This document shows, in pieces, positions 8,239 through 15,826 of a DNA stretch of 64,000 nucleotides. A model generated the notes under the pieces. That model was not told where the DNA came from and did no database searches. It saw only the letters and a list, made by a program, of their open reading frames with translations. Each line of letters opens with the position of its first letter. Within the stretch, counting starts at the first letter, position 1. The position numbers and the translations under genes were made by a program. The stretch covers positions 1 to 64,000 of the forward strand of contig DATFHF010000061.1 of assembly GCA_035248685.1 (NCBI GenBank), given 5' to 3'. Source of the stretch: Jatrophihabitans_A sp035248685. Its GTDB lineage: Bacteria > Actinomycetota > Actinomycetes > Mycobacteriales > Jatrophihabitantaceae.

Positions 8239-8850
8239 TCAGGACATCAGCCTGGCCACGTCCGAATCCGGTCCGAGACCGGTGATGACGCCGGCTCGGT
8301 CCGCCGCCGGCCGGTTCTGCGACAGCTTGGCCTTGGCCTCGACCCGGGTGATCACCAACTCGAGTCCCACGATCGCCCGGAGTTGGCCGTCGATATAGCC
8401 CGGCGGGACGTCGGTTACCGCCCACTGCGGCGAACCATCGGTGCGTCGGGACTCGTGCTGCTCGGTGAGCCTGCTGACCAGATCCCGCAGCCACTCGACG
8501 TCGTCATGCACCACCAGCCGGCCGTGCAGGTGCGCGGTCAGGTAGTTCCAGGTCGGCACCACCCGTCCGTGCTCGGCCTTGCTGGCGTACCAGGACGGCG
8601 AGATGTAGGCGTCCGGGCCGCGCACGATGGCAAGCGAGTCGCCGGCGTCGGCCAGCTGCCAGTGCGGGTTGTTGCGGGCCACGTGGCCCTGCAGGGTGCC
8701 CGGCCCGTCGTCGGCCGGCACATGCAGCATCGGCAGAAAGGTGGCGTGCAGGCCGGTCGGCCCGGCGGTGATCAGGTCGACCGCGGTCAGCTCCGCCAGC
8801 AACCGGGTGACCTCGGCCTCGGACACGGCGAAGTGGCTCGGCACGTACAT
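8239..8850 (-). CDS. FMN-binding negative transcriptional regulator (PaiB family)
   Basis: 203 residues from the ATG at 8850, giving the canonical MYVPxHF start. PaiB-family motifs include LHATFLPML, GHVARNNPHW, SWYASKAEHGRVVPTWNY and the C-terminal GLELVITRVEAKAKLSQNRP. Proteins of this split-barrel family bind FMN; Bacillus PaiB represses sporulation/protease genes, but the role in actinobacteria is not settled. It is divergent from mqnE, and both promoters lie in the 44-base gap. Confidence 0.88.
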   Translation of the reverse strand: MYVPSHFAVSEAEVTRLLAELTAVDLITAGPTGLHATFLPMLHVPADDGPGTLQGHVARNNPHWQLADAGDSLAIVRGPDAYISPSWYASKAEHGRVVPTWNYLTAHLHGRLVVHDDVEWLRDLVSRLTEQHESRRTDGSPQWAVTDVPPGYIDGQLRAIVGLELVITRVEAKAKLSQNRPAADRAGVITGLGPDSDVARLMS

Positions 8851-8856
8851 GCCCCC

Positions 8857-8887
8857 ATCCTGCCAGCCCGTGCTGGCTACGTACCCT
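8857..8887. promoter_or_regulatory. Divergent leaderless -10 pair (paiB-like / mqnE)
   Basis: Minus-strand CAGGAT (8862-8857) is 6 nt from the ATG at 8850. Plus-strand TACCCT (8882-8887) is 7 nt from the ATG at 8895. No clear -35 is visible for either. Confidence 0.4.
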
Positions 8888-8894
8888 GGAGCGC

Positions 8895-10055
8895 ATGGCA
8901 TGGAACCCGACTCGCAAGGCTGAGCTGACCGACAAGATCGCCGCCGGCGAGCGGCTGACCAGGCAGGACGGCGAGGACCTCTACGACTGCGACGACCTGG
9001 CCTGGCTGGGCGGCCAGGCGCACGCGGTGCGCAGCCGCAAGAACGGCGACGTGACCTACTTCAACGTCAACCGCCACCTCAATCTGACCAACGTCTGTCG
9101 AGCCTCCTGCGCGTATTGCTCGTTCGAGCGCAAGCCCGGCGCCAAGGACGCCTACACGATGCGGGTGGAGGAGGCGGTCGAGCTCGCGGTGGCGATGAAG
9201 GAGGACGGGCTGACCGAGTTGCACATCGTCAACGGCCTACACCCGACCCTGCCGTGGAAGTACTACCCGCGGGTGCTCCGCGAGCTGAAGGCGGCGCTGC
9301 CCGACGTGGCGCTGAAGGCGTTCACCGCCACCGAGGTGCACTACTTCGAAGAGATTTCCGGCTTATCGGCAAGCGAGATCCTGGACGAGTTGATCGATGC
9401 CGGCTTGGAGTCGCTGACCGGCGGTGGTGCCGAGATCTTCGACTGGGAAGTGCGCAAGCAGATCGTCGACCACAACACCCATTGGGAGGACTGGTCGCGG
9501 ATTCACCGACTCGCGCACAGCAAGGGCCTCAAGACGCCGGCCACCATGCTGTACGGCCATATCGAGCAACCTCGGCACCGGGTGGACCACGTGCTGCGGC
9601 TGCGCGAACTGCAGGACGAATCACTCGCGGCGGCTGCTGGACATTTCAGTGTCTTCATCCCGCTGCGGTTCCACAACGACAACAACCGGTTGTCGCACCT
9701 GCGGATGGCCGCACCGGCCGACGTGCTCAAGACCTTCGCGGTCTCCCGGTTGTTGCTCGACAACTTCGGCCACGTGAAGGTGTTCTGGGTGATGCACGGG
9801 CTGTCGACGTCCCAATTGGCGTTGAACTACGGCGCGGACGACATGGACGGATCGGTGGTCGAGTACAAGATCACCCATGACGCCGACCACTTCGGCACCC
9901 CCGACAAGCTCACCAGGGACGACCTGCTCAACCTGATTCGGGACGCCGGGTTCACTCCGGTGGAGCGCAACACCCAGTACCAGGTGCTGCGGTCCTACCC
10001 GGGACCGGTCTCGCTGGCCGACCGGCGGGCCGAGCCGCAGGCAGTCTGGGCCTGA
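8895..10055 (+). CDS. mqnE: Aminofutalosine synthase
   Basis: 386 residues, radical SAM enzyme joining SAM's adenosyl radical to the chorismate-derived enolpyruvyl benzoate to give aminofutalosine. The iron-sulfur motif CRASCAYCSF lies at residues 70-79 after HLNLTNVCRAS. The rest (LTELHIVNGLHPTLPW, TGGGAEIFDWEVRKQI, FIPLRFHNDNNRLSH) matches MqnE closely and at usual length. The ATG at 8895 follows a TACCCT box. The stop overlaps the DUF4229 gene start by 1 base (TGATG). Confidence 0.95.
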   Translation: MAWNPTRKAELTDKIAAGERLTRQDGEDLYDCDDLAWLGGQAHAVRSRKNGDVTYFNVNRHLNLTNVCRASCAYCSFERKPGAKDAYTMRVEEAVELAVAMKEDGLTELHIVNGLHPTLPWKYYPRVLRELKAALPDVALKAFTATEVHYFEEISGLSASEILDELIDAGLESLTGGGAEIFDWEVRKQIVDHNTHWEDWSRIHRLAHSKGLKTPATMLYGHIEQPRHRVDHVLRLRELQDESLAAAAGHFSVFIPLRFHNDNNRLSHLRMAAPADVLKTFAVSRLLLDNFGHVKVFWVMHGLSTSQLALNYGADDMDGSVVEYKITHDADHFGTPDKLTRDDLLNLIRDAGFTPVERNTQYQVLRSYPGPVSLADRRAEPQAVWA

Positions 10056-10396
10056 TGGCCGGCGACGGATCGCCACCGGCCGGTCAGCCTGAGCCGGCAC
10101 CGGCCGGCCAACCCGCGATGCGGCCGACGGCTGGTCAGACACTCGCCGCGATGTGGCTCTACACCGTCCTGCGCTTCGGGATGTTCCTGGTGTTGTGGGC
10201 GCTGCTCTGGCTGTTCCGGGTGCCGGGCCTGCTCGCCGCGCTGATCGCACTGGCGCTGTCCGTCCCGCTGTCCTTCGTGCTGCTGCGCCGGCAACGGGAA
10301 CGGGTTGCGGCGAATTTAGAGCAGCGGATTACCGCCCGGCAGGCACAGCGGCACGACCTGGACGCAAAGCTGTCCGGCCAGGATCCCGAGCTTTAA
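10055..10396 (+). CDS. DUF4229-like small membrane protein
   Basis: 113 residues. A Pro/Gly-rich N-terminus precedes two transmembrane helices (about residues 33-52 and 56-74), separated by a short turn, then the motif LLRRQRERVAANLEQRI and a charged cytoplasmic tail. This arrangement is the DUF4229 pattern commonly encoded directly after mqnE in actinobacteria. TGATG overlap with mqnE implies translational coupling. Function unknown; its conserved position suggests a link with quinone synthesis or the membrane. Confidence 0.75.
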   Translation: MAGDGSPPAGQPEPAPAGQPAMRPTAGQTLAAMWLYTVLRFGMFLVLWALLWLFRVPGLLAALIALALSVPLSFVLLRRQRERVAANLEQRITARQAQRHDLDAKLSGQDPEL

Positions 10397-10663
10397 CCTG
10401 CACGATCGGAGAAGCAGCGCGAAATTGCTCACATTTTCTTCGACGTCGCTGCCTGATTCGTCCTGGTTCGATCCGGCAAAAGGCACTAACCGCACTGAGA
10501 CGTAGCCCTAAGTCTGGCGCTAGGTAATCAGTCGTGTGCAGAGGGTGTCTGTTGTCCGATCAGGCGATTTGTTCCGGCTGCGAGGGCGGTTTACCTTATC
10601 GGAGCACGCAATTCGGTTCGCGGTTCTCCGAAGGTGAGTCCGTCGCCACGGGGGCGATCGGCC
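10397..10663. other. Intergenic gap after the mqnE operon
   Basis: 267 bases between convergent genes. They are visibly less GC-rich than the flanks. No conserved ORF, tRNA cloverleaf or strong terminator hairpin was found. A GGTTCGATCC T-arm-like string near 10462 lacks the supporting stem. Confidence 0.5.
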
Positions 10664-11479
10664 TCACCCACCGGAAGCCGGTCCGTCGTGGGCGTGCGGA
10701 TGGCAGCTGGTGACCCGCTGCCTGATATCTGCCACCGCCTGCCGGTTGCCGGCAACATGCCAGCGTTGCCCGCGGTGCTGAAAGACCTCGGCGCGGCCGC
10801 CGGCCGCCCGGACCAGCGCGGCACCCGGCAGCCAGTCCCAATCCGGACAGTTCAGCTGCACCCAGGCGCCGAGCCGGCCGCTGGCCACCTGAGCCAGCTC
10901 GATCGAGCCGGACCCGAGCATCCGTAGGGTCGCCGCGCCGCTGATCGCGGCCAACATCGGTTCCCGAACGTCCGGATCGGCCAGTCTCGGTGGGTGCTGG
11001 TAGCTGGCCAGTGACAGCTCGGCCAGCGGAGCGTCAACCAGCGGGCGCACCGGCACCCCGTTGCGACTGGTAGCGCTGCGGCCGACGCCGCCTACCCACA
11101 GCTCATCGGTCAATGGGTAGTACACCGCACCGATCGCAGGTTCGGGGCTGGCGTCGGCGTCGGTCGGCTGCTCAACCAGGGCCACCGCCGAGCACCAGAA
11201 CGGCAAACCGGCCAGGAAGTTGTAAGTGCCGTCCACCGGGTCGACGAACCAGGTCCGGCCGCCCGGCCGGTAGGCGCCCTCCTCACCAACCAGCCCGTCG
11301 GCCGGCCGCTGCTCGCGCAACCGTTCGGCGATCAGCTCTTCGGCGGCTTGGTCGGCAGCCGACACTACGTCCGACACCGAGCTCTTGTGCCGGGTTTCCA
11401 GCCCGTCGGCCAGCATCCGGGCGGCCAGCCGGCCGGCCTCCCGGGCCAGTTCCCCGGCCAGCGTCAGATCGTCGATCAC
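10664..11479 (-). CDS. hisN: Inositol monophosphatase family phosphatase, HisN-like
   Basis: 271 residues. Metal-binding motifs of the family are present: VGEEG (about residue 68), WFVDPVDGTYNF (about 78-89) and the C-terminal WDWLPGAALVRAAGG (about 206-220). The length and motif forms fit actinobacterial HisN-type histidinol-phosphatase, but inositol-1-phosphatase or other sugar-phosphate substrates remain possible. No his genes are nearby. It is divergent from mqnA across 44 bases. Confidence 0.75.
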   Translation of the reverse strand: MIDDLTLAGELAREAGRLAARMLADGLETRHKSSVSDVVSAADQAAEELIAERLREQRPADGLVGEEGAYRPGGRTWFVDPVDGTYNFLAGLPFWCSAVALVEQPTDADASPEPAIGAVYYPLTDELWVGGVGRSATSRNGVPVRPLVDAPLAELSLASYQHPPRLADPDVREPMLAAISGAATLRMLGSGSIELAQVASGRLGAWVQLNCPDWDWLPGAALVRAAGGRAEVFQHRGQRWHVAGNRQAVADIRQRVTSCHPHAHDGPASGG

Positions 11480-11511
11480 GACCGGTCAGCCTAGTTGGAC
11501 GGACGGGTGGG

Positions 11512-11517
11512 TAGCCT
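11512..11517 (+). promoter_or_regulatory. -10 box TAGCCT for mqnA (leaderless)
   Basis: TAGCCT ends 6 nt before the GTG start at 11524. An upstream TTGGAC at 11495 is too close (11 nt) to act as its -35. Confidence 0.45.
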
Positions 11518-11523
11518 CGGGTC

Positions 11524-12393
11524 GTGACATCGGCGTCCAGCAGCCGACCGCGGGTCGGCCACATCCAGTTCTTGAACTGCCTGCCGATCTACTGGGGCCT
11601 GGTCCGCTCCGGCGCCTTGCTGGACATCGAGCTGACCAAGGACACCCCGGACAACCTGAACCGGCTGCTGGTGAACGGCGCGTTGGACATCGGCCCGATC
11701 TCGCTGATCGAGTACCTGCGGCATGCCGATCAACTGCTGCTGCTGCCAGACATCGCGGTCGGCTCGGACGGCCCGGTGCTCTCGGTCAACCTGGTTTCGC
11801 AACGGCCGCTGGCCGAACTGGACGGCCGGCCGGTCGCGCTCGGCTCGACCTCGCGCACCTCGGTGCTGCTGGCCCAGCTCTGGTTGCGAGACGTGCACCG
11901 GGTGCAGCCGCGCTATTTCAGCTGCCCCCCGGATCTCGGCGCGATGATGTTGGAGGCCGACGCCGCGGTGCTGATCGGCGACGCCGCGTTGCGCGCCACC
12001 TACGAGGCGAGCCAGGCTGAACTATCCGCTGCCGCTGCGAAATTCGCCGTGCATGACCTGGGCCAGGCCTGGCGATCCTGGACCGGCCTGCCCATGGTGT
12101 TCGCGGTATGGGCGGCCCGTCGGGACTTTGCCGAAGCCCACCCCGGGCTGGTCAAAGACGTGCACAGCGCCTTTCTGCACAGCCGGGACGAGGCGTTGGC
12201 GCATGTCGAGCAGGTCGCCGAACAGGCTGCCCGCTGGGAGCCGTTCGACGCCGGCACGCTGGCGCACTACTTCCGGACGTTGGACTTCTCGCTCGGCGAG
12301 CGGCAGCTGGCCGGTCTGATGGAGTTCGGTCGCCGGGCCGCCGACGCCGGCGCCATCGAAGTCCCGGTGCGGCCCAGCTTCGTCGACCGGTAG
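11524..12393 (+). CDS. mqnA: Chorismate dehydratase
   Basis: 289 residues, first enzyme of the futalosine pathway, dehydrating chorismate to 3-enolpyruvylbenzoate. It has a periplasmic-binding-protein-like fold. The N-terminal RVGHIQFLNCLPIYWGL, central LDIGPISLIEYLRHADQLLLLPDIAVGS, the GSTSRTSVLLAQLWL loop and IGDAAL are typical of MqnA. A GTG start is used, with a -10 box 6 nt upstream. It is followed 40 bases later by mqnC. Confidence 0.94.
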   Translation: MTSASSSRPRVGHIQFLNCLPIYWGLVRSGALLDIELTKDTPDNLNRLLVNGALDIGPISLIEYLRHADQLLLLPDIAVGSDGPVLSVNLVSQRPLAELDGRPVALGSTSRTSVLLAQLWLRDVHRVQPRYFSCPPDLGAMMLEADAAVLIGDAALRATYEASQAELSAAAAKFAVHDLGQAWRSWTGLPMVFAVWAARRDFAEAHPGLVKDVHSAFLHSRDEALAHVEQVAEQAARWEPFDAGTLAHYFRTLDFSLGERQLAGLMEFGRRAADAGAIEVPVRPSFVDR

Positions 12394-12421
12394 CCGCCGA
12401 GTGCCGAATGCGGCGCCCAAC

Positions 12422-12427
12422 TAAGCT
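12422..12427 (+). promoter_or_regulatory. -10 box TAAGCT for mqnC (leaderless)
   Basis: TAAGCT ends 6 nt before the GTG start at 12434. mqnC could therefore be expressed separately from mqnA. Confidence 0.45.
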
Positions 12428-12433
12428 GAGCGG

Positions 12434-13627
12434 GTGACCTCCGCAGCGGATTCCACCGAACTGGCCGACACCCTCCAGCAGGCTGCCGCCGGCGTCCGGA
12501 TCAGCCCCGAGCAGGCGCTGCTGCTCTACACCGACGCCCCGCTGCACGCGCTCGGCCAAGCCGCCGACGCGGTGCGCCGGCGCCGGTTCGCCGATACCGC
12601 CGATATCGCGACGTACATCATCGACCGCAACATCAACTACACCAACGTGTGCGTCACCGCCTGCAAGTTCTGCGCCTTCTACCGAGCGCCGAACCACAGC
12701 GAGGGCTGGACGCACACCGATGAGGAAATCCTGCGCCGGTGCGGGGAGGCGGTGGAGCTCGGTGCCACCCAGATCATGCTGCAGGGCGGCCATTCACCTG
12801 AGCTCGGCATCGAGTTCTACGAGCGAATCTTCGCGGCCATCAAGCGGGAATACCCGATGCTCACGCTGCACTCGCTCGGCGCGTCCGAGGTGGTGCACAT
12901 CAGCCGGACGTCCGGCCTGGAGCATGCCGAGGTGATCCGGCGACTACGCTCCGCCGGCCTGGACTCCTTCGCCGGCGCCGGTGCGGAGATCCTGGTCAAG
13001 CGCCCGCGTACCGCCATCGCACCGCTGAAGGAAGACGGTGAGACCTGGTTGGCGGTGATGGAGACCGCGCACGGCCTCGGCGTGGAGTCCACCGCGACCT
13101 TCATGATGGGCACCGGTGAGACCAACGCCGAGCGGATCGAGCACCTGCGGATGATCCGGGACGTGCAGGACCGCACCGGTGGTTTCCGGTCGTTCATCCC
13201 GTGGACCTATCAGCCGGAGAACAACCACCTCAAGGGACGCACCCAGGCCACCTCGCTGGAATACCTGCGGATGATCGCGGTGGCCCGGCTGTTCTTCGAC
13301 AACATCGCGCATTTACAAGGATCCTGGCTGACCACCGGCAAGGACATCGGGCAGCTGACGCTGCACTTCGGAGCGGACGACCTGGGCTCGGTGATGCTCG
13401 AGGAGAACGTGGTGTCCTCGGCCGGCGCCCGGCATCGATCGAACCGCACCGAGCTGATCGAACTGATCCGATCCGCCGGCCGGATCCCGGCGCAGCGGGA
13501 CACCCTTTATCGGCACCTGGTCGTGCATCGCGACCCGGCGCTGGATCCGCACGACGACCGGGTGCACTCGCATTTCGCCTCGACCGCGCTGAAGCTGCTG
13601 CCCGTCACCGCTACCGGCACCCGCTGA
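12434..13627 (+). CDS. mqnC: Cyclic dehypoxanthinyl futalosine synthase
   Basis: 397 residues, radical SAM enzyme cyclising dehypoxanthine futalosine. The cluster-binding motif CVTACKFCAFYRAP is at about residues 73-86, preceded by DRNINYTNV. QIMLQGGHSPELGIEFYE, TATFMMGTGET and RSFIPWTYQPENNHL match MqnC. GTG start. The hydrolase/nucleosidase genes mqnB and mqnD, needed between MqnE/A and MqnC and after it, are not in the window. Confidence 0.95.
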   Translation: MTSAADSTELADTLQQAAAGVRISPEQALLLYTDAPLHALGQAADAVRRRRFADTADIATYIIDRNINYTNVCVTACKFCAFYRAPNHSEGWTHTDEEILRRCGEAVELGATQIMLQGGHSPELGIEFYERIFAAIKREYPMLTLHSLGASEVVHISRTSGLEHAEVIRRLRSAGLDSFAGAGAEILVKRPRTAIAPLKEDGETWLAVMETAHGLGVESTATFMMGTGETNAERIEHLRMIRDVQDRTGGFRSFIPWTYQPENNHLKGRTQATSLEYLRMIAVARLFFDNIAHLQGSWLTTGKDIGQLTLHFGADDLGSVMLEENVVSSAGARHRSNRTELIELIRSAGRIPAQRDTLYRHLVVHRDPALDPHDDRVHSHFASTALKLLPVTATGTR

Positions 13628-13635
13628 GCGGGCGG

Positions 13636-14535
13636 GTGTCGCTCCCGCTGGCGATCGCCGCCGGGCTCGGCTCGGCGCTGGCCTACGGCGCCGGCACGGC
13701 TGGCCAACACGCCGCCGCCTACACCGGACGTACCGATGCCGGCGAGCTGGCCGGCTTGGCGCGCAATCCCCGGTGGCTGCTGGCAACCGTCGGTGATCTG
13801 GCCGGTGTCGCACTTCAGTTGCTGGCGCTGGACAACGGTCCGGTGGTGCTGGTCCAGCCGCTGCTGGTGCTGTCGCTGCCGGTCGCGGTGCTGCTGCGCT
13901 CAGCATTCGGCGTGCCCCGGCCGTCCTGGCTGGATCTGGCCAACTGCCTGGCCTTGATGGCCGCCCTGGCGCTGTTCCTGGCCCTACTCGGTGAGCCGCA
14001 CCGGGGCCGGATCATCGGCGTGCAGGCGGCCGGTTGGACGTCGCTTACCGCACTCGCGCTGGGTGGTGCGGCGATTCTCGCGGTGCGCCACCGGCCGCCG
14101 GTGCCCCGGGCGGTTGTGTTCGGGGTGGTCGCCGGTTGCTGGTTCGGTGTGGTCAGCGTGCTGATCGAGGCGGTGTCCCGGGTGTTCGACCGGCACGGGG
14201 TCGGCGGCTTCGCACACCCGGCCGGCCTGGTGCCGCTGGTCGCGCTGGTGGTGCTGGCGCTCGGTGGCTACCTGCTGGTGCAGATCGGTTTCCAGCTCGG
14301 CCCGCTCGGCGCTAGTTTCCCGCCGAACCTGATCCTGGATCCGGTGGTGGCGGTGGTGCTTGGCGCGTTGCTGCTCGGCGAGCACGTGCCGGTCGGGCCG
14401 ATCCAACTGGCTGGCTACCTAGTCGCTTTGCTGCTGGCCGGTTGGGCCGCCGTCCGACTGGCCGACCCGGCCGACCGAGGACGAGGCCGACCAGGCTGGC
14501 CGAGTGGCCTGGCTAGACCAATCGGGGACAATTGA
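13636..14535 (+). CDS. EamA/DMT-superfamily multi-helix transporter-like membrane protein
   Basis: 299 residues from the GTG at 13636, 8 bases after mqnC. Nine to ten hydrophobic helices cover almost the whole protein. The second-half segment GASFPPNLILDPVVAVVLGALLLGEHVPVGPIQLAGYL is the hallmark of DMT transporters, and the first half contains DNGPVVLVQPLLVLSLPVAVLL, as in the DMT/NIPA-like proteins common in actinobacteria. Substrate unknown. It is encoded inside the menaquinone set and its stop overlaps menG by 1 base, so it is co-expressed with quinone synthesis. Confidence 0.8.
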   Translation: MSLPLAIAAGLGSALAYGAGTAGQHAAAYTGRTDAGELAGLARNPRWLLATVGDLAGVALQLLALDNGPVVLVQPLLVLSLPVAVLLRSAFGVPRPSWLDLANCLALMAALALFLALLGEPHRGRIIGVQAAGWTSLTALALGGAAILAVRHRPPVPRAVVFGVVAGCWFGVVSVLIEAVSRVFDRHGVGGFAHPAGLVPLVALVVLALGGYLLVQIGFQLGPLGASFPPNLILDPVVAVVLGALLLGEHVPVGPIQLAGYLVALLLAGWAAVRLADPADRGRGRPGWPSGLARPIGDN

Positions 14536-15266
14536 TGACGATGACCAGAGCCAGCCTCGACAAACAACCGCGGGACGTCGCGGCCATGTTCGACGGGGTG
14601 GCCCGTCGCTACGACCTGACCAACACCGTGCTGTCGTTCGGGCAGGACCGGCGCTGGCGGCGGCGCACCCGCGACGCGCTCAGCCTGCGGCCGGGGCAAC
14701 GGGTGCTGGATGTGGCCGCCGGCACCGGGGTTTCCACCGCTGAGCTGGCCCGGTCCGGCGCCAGCGCGATCGCCAGTGATTTTTCCCTCGGCATGCTGCG
14801 GGCCGGCGTCCGCCGTCCCGGCCGGGTCGGCCTGCCGTTCGTCGCTGCCGACGCACTGCACCTACCGTTCGCCGATGCCAGCTTCGACGCGGTGACCATC
14901 TCCTTCGGCCTGCGCAATGTGGTGGATGTGTCGGCCGCGCTGGCCGAGTTCGCCCGGGTGACCAGGCCGGGCGGCCGGCTGGTGATCTGTGAGTTCTCCC
15001 GGCCGGTACTGCCCGGGTTCCGTCAGCTCTACCTGAACTACCTGATGCGGGCGCTGCCGTGGATCGCGCGCAAGGTCTCCAGCAACCCGGCTGCCTACGT
15101 CTACCTGGCCGAGTCGATCCGGGGCTGGCCCGATCAACAGCAGCTGGCCCGTACCGTGGAGGCTGCCGGATGGTCCGATGTGCATTGGCGAAACCTCACC
15201 GGCGGGGTGGTCGCACTGCATCGCGCGCAACGGCCGTCAGCGCCGTCAGAAATTCGTTTGACTTAG
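14535..15266 (+). CDS. menG: Demethylmenaquinone methyltransferase
   Basis: About 243 residues, SAM-dependent C-methyltransferase performing the last step of menaquinone synthesis. It has the DVAAMFDGVARRYDLTNTVLSFGQDRRW start region, SAM motif VLDVAAGTGVST, and the UbiE/MenG signature TISFGLRNVVD followed by RPGGRLVICEFSRP and NPAAYVYLAESI. The ATG at 14535 overlaps the upstream stop (TGATG); a TTG one codon earlier and an ATG two codons later are alternatives. Confidence 0.93.
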   Translation: MTMTRASLDKQPRDVAAMFDGVARRYDLTNTVLSFGQDRRWRRRTRDALSLRPGQRVLDVAAGTGVSTAELARSGASAIASDFSLGMLRAGVRRPGRVGLPFVAADALHLPFADASFDAVTISFGLRNVVDVSAALAEFARVTRPGGRLVICEFSRPVLPGFRQLYLNYLMRALPWIARKVSSNPAAYVYLAESIRGWPDQQQLARTVEAAGWSDVHWRNLTGGVVALHRAQRPSAPSEIRLT

Positions 15267-15310
15267 TTGCGCCGAGCAGCTAATTTAGATGTGTGACACA
15301 AACATCTAAA
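15258..15310 (+). promoter_or_regulatory. marR promoter and perfect 9-9-9 palindromic operator
   Basis: A near-consensus promoter is present: TTGACT (15258-15263), a 17-nt spacer, then TAATTT (15281-15286). The GTG start is 6 nt later, so the mRNA should be leaderless. TTTAGATGT (15284-15292) and its exact complement ACATCTAAA (15302-15310) are separated by 9 bases that begin with the start codon. A dimeric repressor bound here would cover the -10 and start site. MarR autoregulation of the downstream exporter is the likely meaning. Confidence 0.75.
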
Positions 15311-15826
15311 CCACGTGCGGCGAAGACGCCGCAGCAGCCGAACCCCGGCGACCCGCTGACGGCGGCGATCGATGTGCTCGAACGGGAGTTCCGCACCTTC
15401 ACCATCAACCTCACCCGCTTCAAGCATCAGGTCAACGGCAACCGGATCGACAAGCTTGCCCTTACCGTGCTCGGCACCCTCACCTACTGTGGCCCGTCCC
15501 GGCTCACCACGATCGCCGACCGGTGCGGTTTCGATCCGTCCACGGTCTCCCGGCAGGTTGCCGACCTGGAGCGGGCAGGCCTGCTGGAGCGCGAGGTCGA
15601 CCCCGAGGATCGACGGGCGATCCTGCTGAAGGCGTCCGAGCGTGGCCGGCAACTGCTCCGTCGCCTGGAGCTCGGTCGGCGCAAGCGGCTCGAACGGTTG
15701 CTCACCGACTGGACCCCCGAGGAGATCGCGACCTTCGGCCGACTGTTCGGCCGGCTCAACGAAGCCACCGAGAAGTACGGTGCGCAGAACACCCTAGAAC
15801 TGGAGCAGGAGCTCAACCATGGCTGA
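15293..15826 (+). CDS. MarR family transcriptional regulator
   Basis: 177 residues with a winged helix-turn-helix (LTTIADRCGFDPSTVSRQVADLERAGLLEREVDPEDRRAILL, about residues 68-109) and C-terminal dimerisation helices. Its stop lies 8 bases inside the following drug-exporter gene, so the two are tightly coupled. The palindrome overlapping its start points to autorepression relieved by an exported compound. The start at GTG 15293 is set by the promoter geometry rather than a ribosome binding site. Confidence 0.93.
   Translation: MTQTSKPRAAKTPQQPNPGDPLTAAIDVLEREFRTFTINLTRFKHQVNGNRIDKLALTVLGTLTYCGPSRLTTIADRCGFDPSTVSRQVADLERAGLLEREVDPEDRRAILLKASERGRQLLRRLELGRRKRLERLLTDWTPEEIATFGRLFGRLNEATEKYGAQNTLELEQELNHG

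Noticed and set aside
10440..10490. T-arm-like GGTTCGATCC suggesting a tRNA in the mqnE-hisN gap
   Set aside because: The flanking bases do not pair as a T-stem, and no acceptor, D or anticodon arms can be drawn.
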